A DNA stretch of 64,000 bases from Dyadobacter sp. 50-39 (GCA_001898145.1 MKSR01000027.1:56986-120985), one strand, 5' to 3'; positions 44,865 to 52,481 are shown, numbered from the stretch's first letter. The notes: generated by a model not told the origin, from the letters alone. Numbers and translations are program-made.

Positions 44865-45146
44865 TCAAGCCGAATAACCCAATGATCTTATCTGATCAAC
44901 AAGGGTAAATATATTGCCAATTGGTTCAAGCTCATCACCGTAATAGTGCTCGATACTACCGTCATGGGTAATATGAATGTGCCTGGTAGTCCCGCTTCCA
45001 TATTTTTCCCACAGGGTTAAATAGCCGAGTTCAGAGTCTTCCACGTGCCCAAATTCAGTTGGTCCACAGCCTGTTGTTACCAGCTGGAAAATGGTTTTAC
45101 ATGCCTTCTGATCGTTAATCAGGTCTGCCAAAGATTTATACTCCAT
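44865..45146 (-). CDS. Small hypothetical protein
   Basis: A 93-residue acidic protein with a polar, globular-looking sequence (MEYKSLADLINDQKACKTIF, then YLTLWEKYGSGTTRHIHITHDGS shortened here). No signal peptide, no known motif. It lies 72 bp upstream of the DUF3800 gene, same strand, so may belong to the accessory island around the recombinase. Moderate codon-pattern plausibility only. Confidence 0.45.
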   Translation of the reverse strand: MEYKSLADLINDQKACKTIFQLVTTGCGPTEFGHVEDSELGYLTLWEKYGSGTTRHIHITHDGSIEHYYGDELEPIGNIFTLVDQIRSLGYSA

Positions 45147-45218
45147 AGATGTCAGGTTTAGAAATCAACTACAATTTTGCGTATCAGCGCATACTCCTGG
45201 TGAGCCAAGATATCAATT

Positions 45219-46316
45219 TCACCGGAAGTAGCTGTATGCGACCTGGTCGCGGAAACGCTTTACACGCGATAGCATTGGCGAGATGATCGTGTTACTATGG
45301 CTTACGAAATCATTAAGGTCAGCTTCGCTAGCCGGTAACTTGTACCCGCGGGAGCTGCTTGCGATCAGCACGCCGGCGTCCCGCAGTTGGGCTATCACCT
45401 TTGTTTGAAAATAATGTAAAGAAACTTTCTTGCCTGTCCTTGCCCTGATGTGCTCCATTAGTTCAAAGCTGGTGATGTAACGCGTCGGATTGATATGCCT
45501 GAAATGGAAAAGTAAATACCCTAAACAGCTTACCTGGTCTTTCAGCTGCGGAACCGGACTTAGTGACTTGCGGTGTAGAAAGTCATTGGCCAGATTGGTA
45601 CTCAAAGTGGCCAGTGTTTCATTGTAGTTTTCACAGGAATATGGCACTTGCACTATACTTGTACGGAAAGTGTCAGGGAAAAACTGGACCGAAAGTAGCT
45701 TGCGGCGAAGCAGTTCAATATATTCACCGCGCTGGTCAGTAATTACAGTCTCGTCATAACAACGTGCAAGTGTGCCAGCGATATAGCCCGCTGCCTGGAC
45801 TAGTCCATCATTTTCAATTCCGGCAAAGCCAAAGGTGGACTCATTAAATAGATTGGAAATATGATTCTGCTCAACATATTTGACAAACCCTTTCATAAAG
45901 GTGTTATCGCCGATCGGGCCACTTACCAAGTCAAGGTTTGGTAGCAAACGGAACAGCTCCCGATCTGCGAGGCTATGAAGAAATTTATGAAACGAGCCCT
46001 TGTAACGCAGTCCCTCTCCTATCAACTGCCGCTTGTCGACAATGACGGCAAAAACCTTAAACGGTGCTTCGTCGATGTCTTCCAGGATTTCTTTCTGCTT
46101 TTCATGATTGTTGGCCGTCAGTTCGGGATCTAGGTTGCCACCTGCAAAATGCCGAATTCGCACAGCTTCGATGACCCGTTTGGCAGAAGCAATGTCTTCT
46201 TTGTTAAGAATGATTGCGGTGATAATGAAATGAGTGGTTGGCACTTCTACCCCACGCTTGGACAAATCGAGGGTGTCATTACCCCATTCGGACAAAAAGG
46301 CAACAGTCTGCTGCAT
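45219..46316 (-). CDS. DUF3800-like protein with C-terminal winged-helix region
   Basis: A 365-residue protein. The N-terminal two thirds look like DUF3800, an RNase H-like fold often found in mobile elements: AFLSEWGNDTLDL, THFIITAIILNKED, PFKVFAVIVDKRQLIG and GLVQAAGYIAGTLARCYDE. The last 120 residues (SFELMEHIRARTGKKVSLHYFQTKVIAQLRDAG, shortened to the SLHYFQTKVIAQLRDAG part) look like a winged helix. It begins 5 bp after the serine recombinase stop, so the two are a unit. Function unknown; a defence or element-maintenance role is possible. Confidence 0.65.
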   Translation of the reverse strand: MQQTVAFLSEWGNDTLDLSKRGVEVPTTHFIITAIILNKEDIASAKRVIEAVRIRHFAGGNLDPELTANNHEKQKEILEDIDEAPFKVFAVIVDKRQLIGEGLRYKGSFHKFLHSLADRELFRLLPNLDLVSGPIGDNTFMKGFVKYVEQNHISNLFNESTFGFAGIENDGLVQAAGYIAGTLARCYDETVITDQRGEYIELLRRKLLSVQFFPDTFRTSIVQVPYSCENYNETLATLSTNLANDFLHRKSLSPVPQLKDQVSCLGYLLFHFRHINPTRYITSFELMEHIRARTGKKVSLHYFQTKVIAQLRDAGVLIASSSRGYKLPASEADLNDFVSHSNTIISPMLSRVKRFRDQVAYSYFR

Positions 46317-46321
46317 GGTTC

Positions 46322-46927
46322 TTAGTATTGCGCTGATGATTGTTTTTCATTTTCTGAGCGGTGCTGCTGCTCGATCTCTTTGATGTACCGGTAGACCGTA
46401 GCCCTGCTAATGCCTAAGACTTTACCAATTTCTTCGCCGGTCTTGTCTTTCTTGTCGTAAAGTGCCTTCGCTGCATGTGCCTTTGACATGGCCGCCTTGC
46501 TTAGTCCTTTGGGCTTCCCTCCCATCCTTCCCCTGGCGCGCGCGGCCGAGAGCCCGGCCTTGGTCCGCTCCCGGATAAGGTCACGCTCAAATTCGGCCAA
46601 CGATGCGAATATGTTGAAGATCAACCGGCCTTGCGCAGTCGTCGTATCGATCGCGTCGTTCAGGCTCCGGAATCCGATCTGCCGCTCTTGAAATTCATTG
46701 ATCAGATGGATCAGGTCTTTCAGTGACCGGCCTAGGCGGTCGAGCTTCCAAACGATGATCGTGTCGCCCTCCCTTGCCGAGTCGAGCAGCTTGTTAAGCT
46801 CTGGGCGCTCTTTGACTGAAGAGACCTTCTCGCGAAAGATGCGTTCACACCCCGACCTTTTCAAGTCGTCAATTTGTAGGTTCAGGTTCTGATCTTGGGT
46901 AGAAACCCGGGCGTATCCAAAAATCAT
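46322..46927 (-). CDS. Serine recombinase (resolvase/invertase family)
   Basis: A 201-residue recombinase. Nucleophile Ser9 in YARVSTQDQN; conserved blocks IIVWKLDRLGRSLKDLI, AQGRLIFNIFASLAEFERDLI, RERTKAGLSAARARGRMGG (E-helix) and a C-terminal helix-turn-helix (GEEIGKVLGISRATVYRYI) that follows the typical Tn3-resolvase/Hin pattern. Length fits a small resolvase or invertase. Candidate binding repeats lie directly upstream (46934-46993). It is followed within 5 bp by the DUF3800 gene. Confidence 0.92.
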   Translation of the reverse strand: MIFGYARVSTQDQNLNLQIDDLKRSGCERIFREKVSSVKERPELNKLLDSAREGDTIIVWKLDRLGRSLKDLIHLINEFQERQIGFRSLNDAIDTTTAQGRLIFNIFASLAEFERDLIRERTKAGLSAARARGRMGGKPKGLSKAAMSKAHAAKALYDKKDKTGEEIGKVLGISRATVYRYIKEIEQQHRSENEKQSSAQY

Positions 46928-46933
46928 ATCATT

Positions 46934-46993
46934 TGTCTCACTTATTCAGCCAAATATAAAAAATAAGACATAGAAAAATGAGATAAAGATTTA
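46934..46993. other. Candidate resolvase-binding repeats upstream of the recombinase
   Basis: TGTCTCACTTATT (46934-46946) and AATAAGACA (46962-46970) are imperfect inverted copies, and ATGAGATAAAGA follows near 46979. They lie 7 bp above the recombinase start, where a res site for a small serine resolvase is often found. The inverted repeat CTCACTT-N6-AAGTGAG at 48479-48498 has the same half-site. No exact res consensus is known to me for this enzyme. Confidence 0.4.
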
Positions 46994-47523
46994 AGACGAA
47001 TTTATATAACTAAAAACATAGTAAGTTGATATGTCACCTGTTCTCATTAAACGCAGGTATTCTGAGATAGAGTTTAGCTGTCTATCTGTAACTCAAGAAT
47101 ATGTTTCTACTAGTGGAATTGGTAGCGCAAATCTGGCGGATAGAGGATCTATCAACTTAAATTCAAGGCGAACGCCATTAAATGTGTCACAAACAGGCGT
47201 TTTAGGCGACTACATTTAGTAGTGGCGAATGTAACTGATTTGTTGTTTTTTATTACAAATCATATATTTATAGAAGTAATTAGTAAACCCACGGTTTTGA
47301 CCAATGATATCTACTGTATATGCGAGTCTGGCCCTTGGCTGCCTGGCTCTCTGCCTGTACCAGGTCGCAGCGCAGATTTTAGCAGCTAAAAAGAGAAGCT
47401 GAATTGCCGAAAAGCACTGAAATAAACCGTTGTGAGTGCTTCGTGTACGCAACCGATAGAGAAAAGTTTATCCCGAGGACTTCCCACAATCACCTAACGC
47501 CCGATATGATTAGCCGCCAAACT
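46994..47523. other. Gene-free stretch with a coding-type repeat fragment
   Basis: About 530 bp without a supported gene. Two short frames (47031-47219 forward, 47216-47452 reverse) have no family or initiation signals. The block at 47041-47071 matches 48522-48552 in 24 of 31 positions; read in reverse both give YLR[IV][PQ]AF[NC]EN, so they look like remnants of one repeated coding sequence. Confidence 0.35.
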
Positions 47524-47751
47524 CTAACCTAGTTGTCTCGAATAAGTAAAGAACCCTTCAAAACTCAGATCTTCGTCCAGGCTTGGCCAATGGATCCCAA
47601 AGGGGGATAGCTCGAATCTCTGCCGCTCGGCCAGAGAAGCGTTCAGGAGTTTAGGGAACCATTTGAGCGGCTGACTCCGCTCCTCGCCGGATACCGTCTG
47701 TATAAAGATGCTATCTCCCTGAAGCCAAACAGCTTTTATCTCAATTTCCAC
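47524..47751 (-). CDS. DUF2442 domain protein
   Basis: A 75-residue protein with the DUF2442 pattern: GDSIFIQTVSGEERSQPLKWFPKLLNAS, then FELSPFGIHWPSLDEDLS (shortened here). These small proteins often pair with DUF4160 and may be DNA-binding or toxin-antitoxin-like regulators; no DUF4160 is seen. It lies 49 bp after the small gene at 47800 on the same strand, probably co-transcribed. Confidence 0.8.
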   Translation of the reverse strand: MEIEIKAVWLQGDSIFIQTVSGEERSQPLKWFPKLLNASLAERQRFELSPFGIHWPSLDEDLSFEGFFTYSRQLG

Positions 47752-47799
47752 GCCGATCTTATTTTAGGTTTCGGAGAATACTTCCGCAAAAATTAGGTT

Positions 47800-47970
47800 T
47801 TATACGTCGGGCCGCTGCTGCTCCGATCCCGATTCGATACTTTCCCATACATTCTCCGGATTGATTGTGATCAGTTCCCCTTTTGATTTGCTGTCTCTCG
47901 CCTCCTTGATTTTTTGGGCAAAAGCATCGCTATAAGCTGACTTGGAACGAGTGAAATTCTGAATATTCAT
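47800..47970 (-). CDS. Small antitoxin-like protein, 56 residues
   Basis: An intact reverse frame (start ATG at 47970, stop at 47800) encoding NIQNFTRSKSAYSDAFAQKI and a tail rich in charged residues, with the pattern YxxxFxxKIxEAxxxxxxGExxTIxxxxxWESI. This resembles DUF2683-type antitoxin C-termini in Bacteroidota. It starts 2 bp after the Kazal gene's stop and precedes the DUF2442 gene. The pairing suggests a small regulatory or toxin-antitoxin-like unit; evidence is by pattern only. Confidence 0.5.
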   Translation of the reverse strand: MNIQNFTRSKSAYSDAFAQKIKEARDSKSKGELITINPENVWESIESGSEQQRPDV

Positions 47971-47972
47971 AT

Positions 47973-48209
47973 TTAGCGGATTAATTCTGAATCATTCGCA
48001 CATTTGCCATCAATAAAAGATGTGATGCCGTGTGAGCGTGCTTCGCAGTCGTTGCTATACGTTTTCCCGTTGCAGCCACAAACTGGCTGATAATTAGTAT
48101 AACAACCCGAAGTATCTCTTACCTTTTCGACGCATTCCGGGTTAGGTTTCTCATTGCTACCACAACCTAATGCGGCAGCTGCTATGATTATAAATCGTGC
48201 CAGGCTCAT
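47973..48209 (-). CDS. Kazal-type protease-inhibitor lipoprotein
   Basis: A 78-residue protein: signal peptide with lipobox AALGC, then one Kazal domain with the conserved cysteine pattern (CVEKVRDTSGCYTNYQPVC, then CNGKTYSNDCEARSHGI). Six cysteines with the CGCNGKTYSNxC core. Kazal domains inhibit serine proteases in eukaryotes; bacterial lipoproteins of this type may protect against external proteases or have other roles. It ends 2 bp before the antitoxin-like gene. Confidence 0.85.
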   Translation of the reverse strand: MSLARFIIIAAAALGCGSNEKPNPECVEKVRDTSGCYTNYQPVCGCNGKTYSNDCEARSHGITSFIDGKCANDSELIR

Positions 48210-48734
48210 AATTGTAAGTCATTAACTATCGTTTTGTAGTTAGAGACCTTATTTCAATCCCGAAAGTTGTAAACCTAACATAAACCCACAACCTGCTTAA
48301 TGCCAGAATCCTGCTTTCTATTTTAAGCAAAAAGGTGAGGGAAAGAAATTTTTGAATAACCCACCTAGGTCAAACATCTGTGCTGCGCCCCTCTCCGAAG
48401 CAATATACAAAAGTCCCATCTCCTTGCACTATCCCAATAACTTCGCCAAATCCCTCGCGAGAGCTTGCTCTATGTTTTCTCACTTAATATAAAGTGAGTT
48501 ACTCGATTGTAAAGGAAGCCATTCTCACAAAACGCTTGTACCCTGAGATAGATCATCATATGCCTTGCTAGGTAGAATAAATGCCTACGGGTCGAAATCT
48601 GGAACGAACGGTTGACGCGACAACTCATACCTTTATGGGGGCTGGTGCCGGACTGTTAACCCGTCACAACTTTTCAACCTATTAGTGGCCGCTGTCAAAT
48701 ATTTCCTAAGTTATTCGAGACAGTATTGATGGTT
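48210..48734. other. Gene-free stretch, 525 bp
   Basis: No supported gene. Contains the inverted repeat CTCACTT-AATATA-AAGTGAG (48479-48498) and the YLR-type repeat fragment at 48522-48552. The rest shows no motif. Confidence 0.4.
48479..48498. repeat. Inverted repeat resembling a serine-recombinase crossover site
   Basis: CTCACTT (48479-48485), AATATA spacer, AAGTGAG (48492-48498): perfect 7-bp arms around an AT spacer, the layout of a resolvase site I core. The half-site CTCACTT recurs in TGTCTCACTTATT at 46934 next to the recombinase gene. The pair would bracket 46.9-48.5 kb. An operator for an unidentified regulator is an alternative. Confidence 0.4.
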
Positions 48735-49127
48735 CTAATTTTCAACTATAAGCATCCATAAGGTTCCAAATCTATCCCGCAATAAGGAAAAGCATTCTGC
48801 AAAATCAGTTTTTTCCAGGGGCCTATGAACTTCTCCATCGCTCGAAAGTAGATTGTAGATATATTCTGCCCTCTCTGATATATCGACAGGGAGAGTAAGG
48901 TAAGCACTACGCATGGGCTCGGTGTGAGGGGTATCAGCTCCCCAAACCCTCGTTCCTCCTATCTCAATCTTTGCGCGAAGAATTGGTTTGTTCCACTCCT
49001 TTGGAAAATTTGGAGGTGGTTCCAGGTACGAAATCATGCTGATTACTTTCGCTTCAAGATATTGCTCGTAGAACCGAAACGCCTTTTCGCAATTTCCCCG
49101 GTAGTTAATGTAGATGTCAAGTCCCAT
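48735..49127 (-). CDS. VOC-superfamily PhnB-like protein
   Basis: A 130-residue protein with the VOC/glyoxalase fold pattern: IYINYRGNCEKAFRFYEQYL at the N-terminus is the PhnB-type opening, and SLLRDRFGTLWMLIV is the C-terminal strand block. Metal ligands typical of true glyoxalases are not evident, as in most PhnB-like proteins. Function unspecified; it stands alone. Confidence 0.75.
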   Translation of the reverse strand: MGLDIYINYRGNCEKAFRFYEQYLEAKVISMISYLEPPPNFPKEWNKPILRAKIEIGGTRVWGADTPHTEPMRSAYLTLPVDISERAEYIYNLLSSDGEVHRPLEKTDFAECFSLLRDRFGTLWMLIVEN

Positions 49128-49489
49128 ATAAATTTGAAAGTCTGTGTCGTAAGCCGCATGTTCGATAAAACGACAGCACTCCTATTAATGAATAGGATTA
49201 GTGTGGAATTTAAAGTAAAAGGATCGAAATGAATGGCTTCTCTATGCCAATTTTCTCAAACAAAAACTGATGGGTGAGGACCGGGTAACGGTTGGGCGGG
49301 CAACCGTTTAATCAACTCCAGAAAGTCGATCTCGACGACGACTTCAGATAGTTAAGTAAGGATTTCGTCAGAAATATCGCAGGTTTTTACTGACGTTCAG
49401 AAAATCGTCACCCGCGTATGCTTAGAAAGCGTAAACAACTGCCTACAATGAATGATGATCAGTCATATATGCCGATCAATGCCCGGGGC
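49128..49489. other. Intergenic region, 360 bp
   Basis: No gene or clear motif; a small forward frame from 48924 runs antisense to the VOC gene and ends at 49232, with no support. Confidence 0.4.
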
Positions 49490-50383
49490 TTAACTACCTT
49501 CAATTTCGCGCCGAATGCCGGTGACATACTGTACAGGTACTTCCAGGGCAGTTGCTATCTGCTCGTCGGTTAGCAAAGATTGCTTGATGAGATTACGTAC
49601 AGCGTTTTCGGTCTTTTGCTTCCGACCCTTCTCAACAAAAACATCTAAGGTACTCATAACTGTTGCTCTAATTTGGGTTGGTAGCGATGTGGTCAGTTCA
49701 ATGATTTGCTGCTCGCTTAGTTCACTGTTCACGAATGTATAAACAATCAGGCTGGTTTGCAAGTTCTTATCGATTTCACCGGCCAGCTTTAATATTGTAG
49801 GAATTACCTCGGTAAGGCTGTCTTTCAGCACACTATGTTTCATTGCGAGCAATGAGGCGGCCAGAAATTTGTTGTGTAGCTCCTGAATTTGCTCGTCGGG
49901 GATCGCGCCAAGATTATTAAACACGTAGTGGTAATCTGGCACAAACCGCGAGAATTCTGGTTCCAGTCCGTCAAAGAGCGACGAAAGCGTTTTGTATTCC
50001 CACCGGGCTTTTCCGTGATAGAGAAGTATCGGAATAATTAGTGATGGCTTCTCACCGTCCGCAATCTGCTTTAATAGGCCGGAGAAAATGTAGCTGCCGA
50101 TCTGGATAGGCGTGTATTTGTCCACGTAGCTTTTGTGCTCGATCAAAAGAGAAATTTTAACCTCCCCTACCCCACCGGCTCGTTTGCAGGCATAGACGAT
50201 ATCCGAGATTGACTTTTGTAGCTCCTTCGATACATACGTATCGGGGAGCTGCCGCAGGGTGGAGAAATCTAACTTTTCGAGGACGTTTGCCGGCAGACAA
50301 GCTTGGAAGTAATCCAGCGCAATTTGCCGGTTACCCATAATTGCTCGAAGAAATGTGTCGTGTTTGGAAGGATACTCAGCCAT
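49490..50383 (-). CDS. Rpn-family recombination-promoting nuclease/putative transposase
   Basis: About 297 residues from the ATG at 50383 (AEYPSKHDTFLRAIMGNRQ); a longer frame reaches 50452. KHDTFLRAIM, SDIVYACKRAG, ISLLIEHKSYVD and IPILLYHGKARWEY form the PD-(D/E)XK-type Rpn/PDDEXK_5 (YhgA-like) core, with the E-x-K nuclease signature EHKS. The C-terminus (LTDEQIATALEVPVQYVTGIRREI) contains a helix-turn-helix-like segment. Rpn proteins act in RecA-independent recombination and resemble defence nucleases. The divergently facing stray iteron at 50437 lies 54 bp upstream of its start. Confidence 0.82.
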   Translation of the reverse strand: MAEYPSKHDTFLRAIMGNRQIALDYFQACLPANVLEKLDFSTLRQLPDTYVSKELQKSISDIVYACKRAGGVGEVKISLLIEHKSYVDKYTPIQIGSYIFSGLLKQIADGEKPSLIIPILLYHGKARWEYKTLSSLFDGLEPEFSRFVPDYHYVFNNLGAIPDEQIQELHNKFLAASLLAMKHSVLKDSLTEVIPTILKLAGEIDKNLQTSLIVYTFVNSELSEQQIIELTTSLPTQIRATVMSTLDVFVEKGRKQKTENAVRNLIKQSLLTDEQIATALEVPVQYVTGIRREIEGS

Positions 50384-50436
50384 ATGACAAAGATATACAT
50401 TTTGCGATGTGGGTGATTTTCTCTTGCATATCGTGC

Positions 50437-50453
50437 TGTCGGGTATTGGCACA
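50437..50453 (+). repeat. Solitary iteron copy upstream of the Rpn gene
   Basis: TGTCGGGTATTGGCACA differs by one base from the 17-bp iteron of the origin 3.2 kb to the right. Its position just above the Rpn start suggests Rep binding could influence this gene or that it is a leftover of rearrangement. Confidence 0.6.
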
Positions 50454-50862
50454 AAAACTATTCACGTCGTTTTGTTTTGATGGTCTGGACGCATTGATGC
50501 CATTTTTACATATCTCGGGTACACTGGCAGCACCGTAGTTGCTGGGTGTAATGATTCACCTCACTCCTGCCCTGCTATTACAAAATCATCTGGCGATACG
50601 CTATTGATCGTCATTCATCATTAAATGTAAGCAAAATTAGATAACTAAAAAATTAGTAGTTGATATATCAAGTTGTTTTGGGTGTAATTCAAAGGTGTTG
50701 GCAATTTTTATGATCCATGACGTATCTAGGGATAGACTCAAACGGTATTTCTCATTAATATACAAGACAGCACGGTTGGTGACAGAAAATTTCCTTATTG
50801 CCGTAATACATTGAAGTTGAGTCATTAGGATAAGGGTTGCACCTCTTTTTGATGTAAAAAAC
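50454..50862. other. Region between the Rpn gene and the first 12-bp array
   Basis: No supported gene. A 62-codon reverse frame at 50637-50825 has no family match. A degenerate copy of the 47007-47037 sequence (ATAACTAAAAA...GTTGATAT) lies at about 50640-50668. Confidence 0.35.
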
Positions 50863-50946
50863 AGTGCTTATTTTAGTACCTAAAAAAGTGTTTAAAATGG
50901 TGTTTTATATTATACTTAAAATGGTGTTGTTATTAGTGCTAATTAT
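50863..50946 (+). repeat. 12-bp phased direct-repeat array I (7 units)
   Basis: Seven units begin at 50863, 50875, 50887, 50899, 50911, 50923 and 50935, exactly 12 bp apart, consensus AGTGCTTAAAAT (examples AGTGCTTATTTT, AGTGTTTAAAAT, AGTGCTAATTAT). The unit at 50911 is the most diverged. Together with arrays at 51035, 51400 and 52434 this surrounds the parA/partner operon. Likely binding site for a ribbon-helix-helix centromere-binding protein. Confidence 0.75.
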
Positions 50947-51034
50947 CCACTAGGTATGGGGATGACTTGTTTCGAATCAAATATAATTCTGGCAGATCGT
51001 TGCCGCCGTCGAAGCCTTTTTGTCATTTTGAAGC

Positions 51035-51166
51035 AGTGCATTAATGAGTGCTGATTTCAGTGTTTAAATAAGTGTTATAAAATTAGCTGATTTACATGCT
51101 GAAAACAGTGTTGAGAATGATGCGACATAAAGTGCTAATTGCAGTGCTTAAATTAGTGCTTACTTT
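51035..51166 (+). repeat. 12-bp phased direct-repeat array II (11 units)
   Basis: Units begin every 12 bp from 51035 to 51155 (51035, 51047, 51059, 51071, 51083, 51095, 51107, 51119, 51131, 51143, 51155). Nine fit the AGTG[CT]T pattern or differ by one or two bases; those at 51083 and 51119 are degenerate but hold the phase. This is the longest array and the best candidate for the core centromere. Confidence 0.75.
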
Positions 51167-51399
51167 GCGCTCAGAACGTGGCGTCGCATACTGCACTTTT
51201 CATTTGATAATTCGCTCATTATCCTGGGCTCAGATAGCTTATCGAATTTGCATTTCTATGAAAGGAGGGATTGATCAGAGAATTCGAAATATGGTAAACC
51301 CGACGTTTAAGAGCTTCGGGTGATGTATAGATAGATTGTTTTGATCTGACAGATATATTTTATAACAAATTAATATACACATATTTATAAATATAAATT

Positions 51400-51471
51400 A
51401 GTGTAAATTTTAGCACTAAAAATTGCATTTGTTTTTGTGTAAAAATATGCATTAATTGCAGCACAACATCT
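51400..51471 (+). repeat. 12-bp phased array III at the parA promoter (6 units)
   Basis: Units at 51400, 51412, 51424, 51436, 51448 and 51460 keep the 12-bp phase, with both orientations of the core (AGTGTAAATTTT, AGCACTAAAAAT, TGTGTAAAAATA, AGCACAACATCT). It ends 4 bp before the parA start, so it probably doubles as the operator for autorepression. Confidence 0.6.
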
Positions 51472-51475
51472 AACA

Positions 51476-52147
51476 TTGAAATCTGTGGTTATATCTTTTA
51501 ATTCAATCAAAGGTGGGGTAGGGAAGAGTACTCTTGCTACCACGATGGCCGGATGGCTGGCTTCACATGGAAGGGACGTCCTTCTCGTCGACGGCGATGA
51601 TCAAGAAACATCATCTGACTTTACGGCCTGGCGCGAGCAAACTCTCGGAAACACTGGCTACACTTTAGTCAATATGACCGGCGCTAACCTTCGCAAGCAA
51701 GTGGAGGCCATGAAATCCAAATACGAGTTCATTATTATTGACACAGGCGGAAGGGATACTACAAGCCAGCGGGCCGCTCTTTCAGTTGCGGATGTATCCA
51801 TGATCCCGTTCGTTCCTCGTAGCTTTGATCTCTGGACAATTACAAAAGTCGTTGAACTGATCGATGAAATTCAAAGTATACGTGCTGAGCCGTTAATCGC
51901 CTACACATTTTTGAGTCGGGCTGATATCAGAAGTGCGGACAATCGAGATGTTGCTGAAGCACTGTCGCAAATCCCTCAGCTTACTTATTTGCCCTATCCT
52001 ATAAGTAATAGAAAGGCCATCAGTAATGCTGCCGGCCAAGGGTTAACTGCTTTTGAAGGAAGTAACTCAGATTTAAAAGCAATCAAGGAAATAGAGGACT
52101 TATTCAACTATGTATTAAATGTCAGCCACGCTACCACCACCGCGTAA
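51476..52147 (+). CDS. parA: Type Ib ParA partition ATPase
   Basis: A 223-residue deviant-Walker ATPase without an N-terminal DNA-binding domain, i.e. the small type Ib class. SIKGGVGKSTLATTMA is the deviant Walker A (two lysines), LLVDGDDQETSS the A-prime block, IIIDTGGRD the Walker B. The start is TTG at 51476, after an in-frame stop; GTG at 51485 is an alternative. It overlaps its partner gene by 29 bp. It is bracketed by the 12-bp repeat arrays, which are the likely parS. Drives segregation of the replicon. Confidence 0.9.
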   Translation: MKSVVISFNSIKGGVGKSTLATTMAGWLASHGRDVLLVDGDDQETSSDFTAWREQTLGNTGYTLVNMTGANLRKQVEAMKSKYEFIIIDTGGRDTTSQRAALSVADVSMIPFVPRSFDLWTITKVVELIDEIQSIRAEPLIAYTFLSRADIRSADNRDVAEALSQIPQLTYLPYPISNRKAISNAAGQGLTAFEGSNSDLKAIKEIEDLFNYVLNVSHATTTA

Positions 52148-52400
52148 GCCCAAAATTTCAGAAGCTGAAATTGACGCAGTTATAAATAAGGGAGGGAGAA
52201 CAACGAAAGAAGCGACTGTTGTTGCTGACCTTGAAACCCCTAAACATATCAACATCCGGTTAACCGGCCAAATACTTAGCGAGATAGACCAGCGTAGATC
52301 GAAACGACCGCGTAAGCCGGGATCGCCAAAGCCAGGAATAAGTATACATGACTGGATCGTTGAAGCGGTACTTGAGAAGCTTGAAAAGGAAAAAAAGTAA
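52119..52400 (+). CDS. Small centromere-binding protein, ribbon-helix-helix-like (ParG/ParB function)
   Basis: A 93-residue protein: a flexible N-terminal half (SATLPPPRKPKISEAEIDA) and a C-terminal domain with the pattern KHINIRLTGQILSEIDQRRSKR, then HDWIVEAVLEKLEKEKK. A beta-strand followed by two helices fits the ribbon-helix-helix fold of ParG/omega-type centromere-binding proteins, and the disordered N-terminus would contact ParA (as in TP228 ParG). Overlaps parA by 29 bp. Expected ligand: the 12-bp AGTGCTTA-type repeats; this link is inferred from arrangement. Confidence 0.75.
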   Translation: MSATLPPPRKPKISEAEIDAVINKGGRTTKEATVVADLETPKHINIRLTGQILSEIDQRRSKRPRKPGSPKPGISIHDWIVEAVLEKLEKEKK

Positions 52401-52433
52401 CGTTGTTTGCCGAAGTATCTTCCTCTGATAAAC

Positions 52434-52481
52434 AGTGCTATTAAAAGTGCTTATTATAGTGCTAAAAATAGCACTATATAT
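52434..52481 (+). repeat. 12-bp phased array IV between the partition operon and rep (4 units)
   Basis: AGTGCTATTAAA, AGTGCTTATTAT, AGTGCTAAAAAT and AGCACTATATAT at 52434, 52446, 52458 and 52470. It lies 33 bp after the partner gene stop and about 93 bp before the rep start, so binding here could regulate rep as well as serve partition. Confidence 0.7.

Noticed and set aside
50637-50825. Reverse 62-codon frame next to array I
   Set aside because: AT-rich sequence without recognised motifs.
50863-51166. Repeat arrays considered as a CRISPR array
   Set aside because: Repeats are 12 bp, contiguous and without unique spacers; no cas genes nearby.
51096-51323. Forward 75-codon frame overlapping array II
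   Set aside because: Explained by the 12-bp repeats and following spacer; no coding support.
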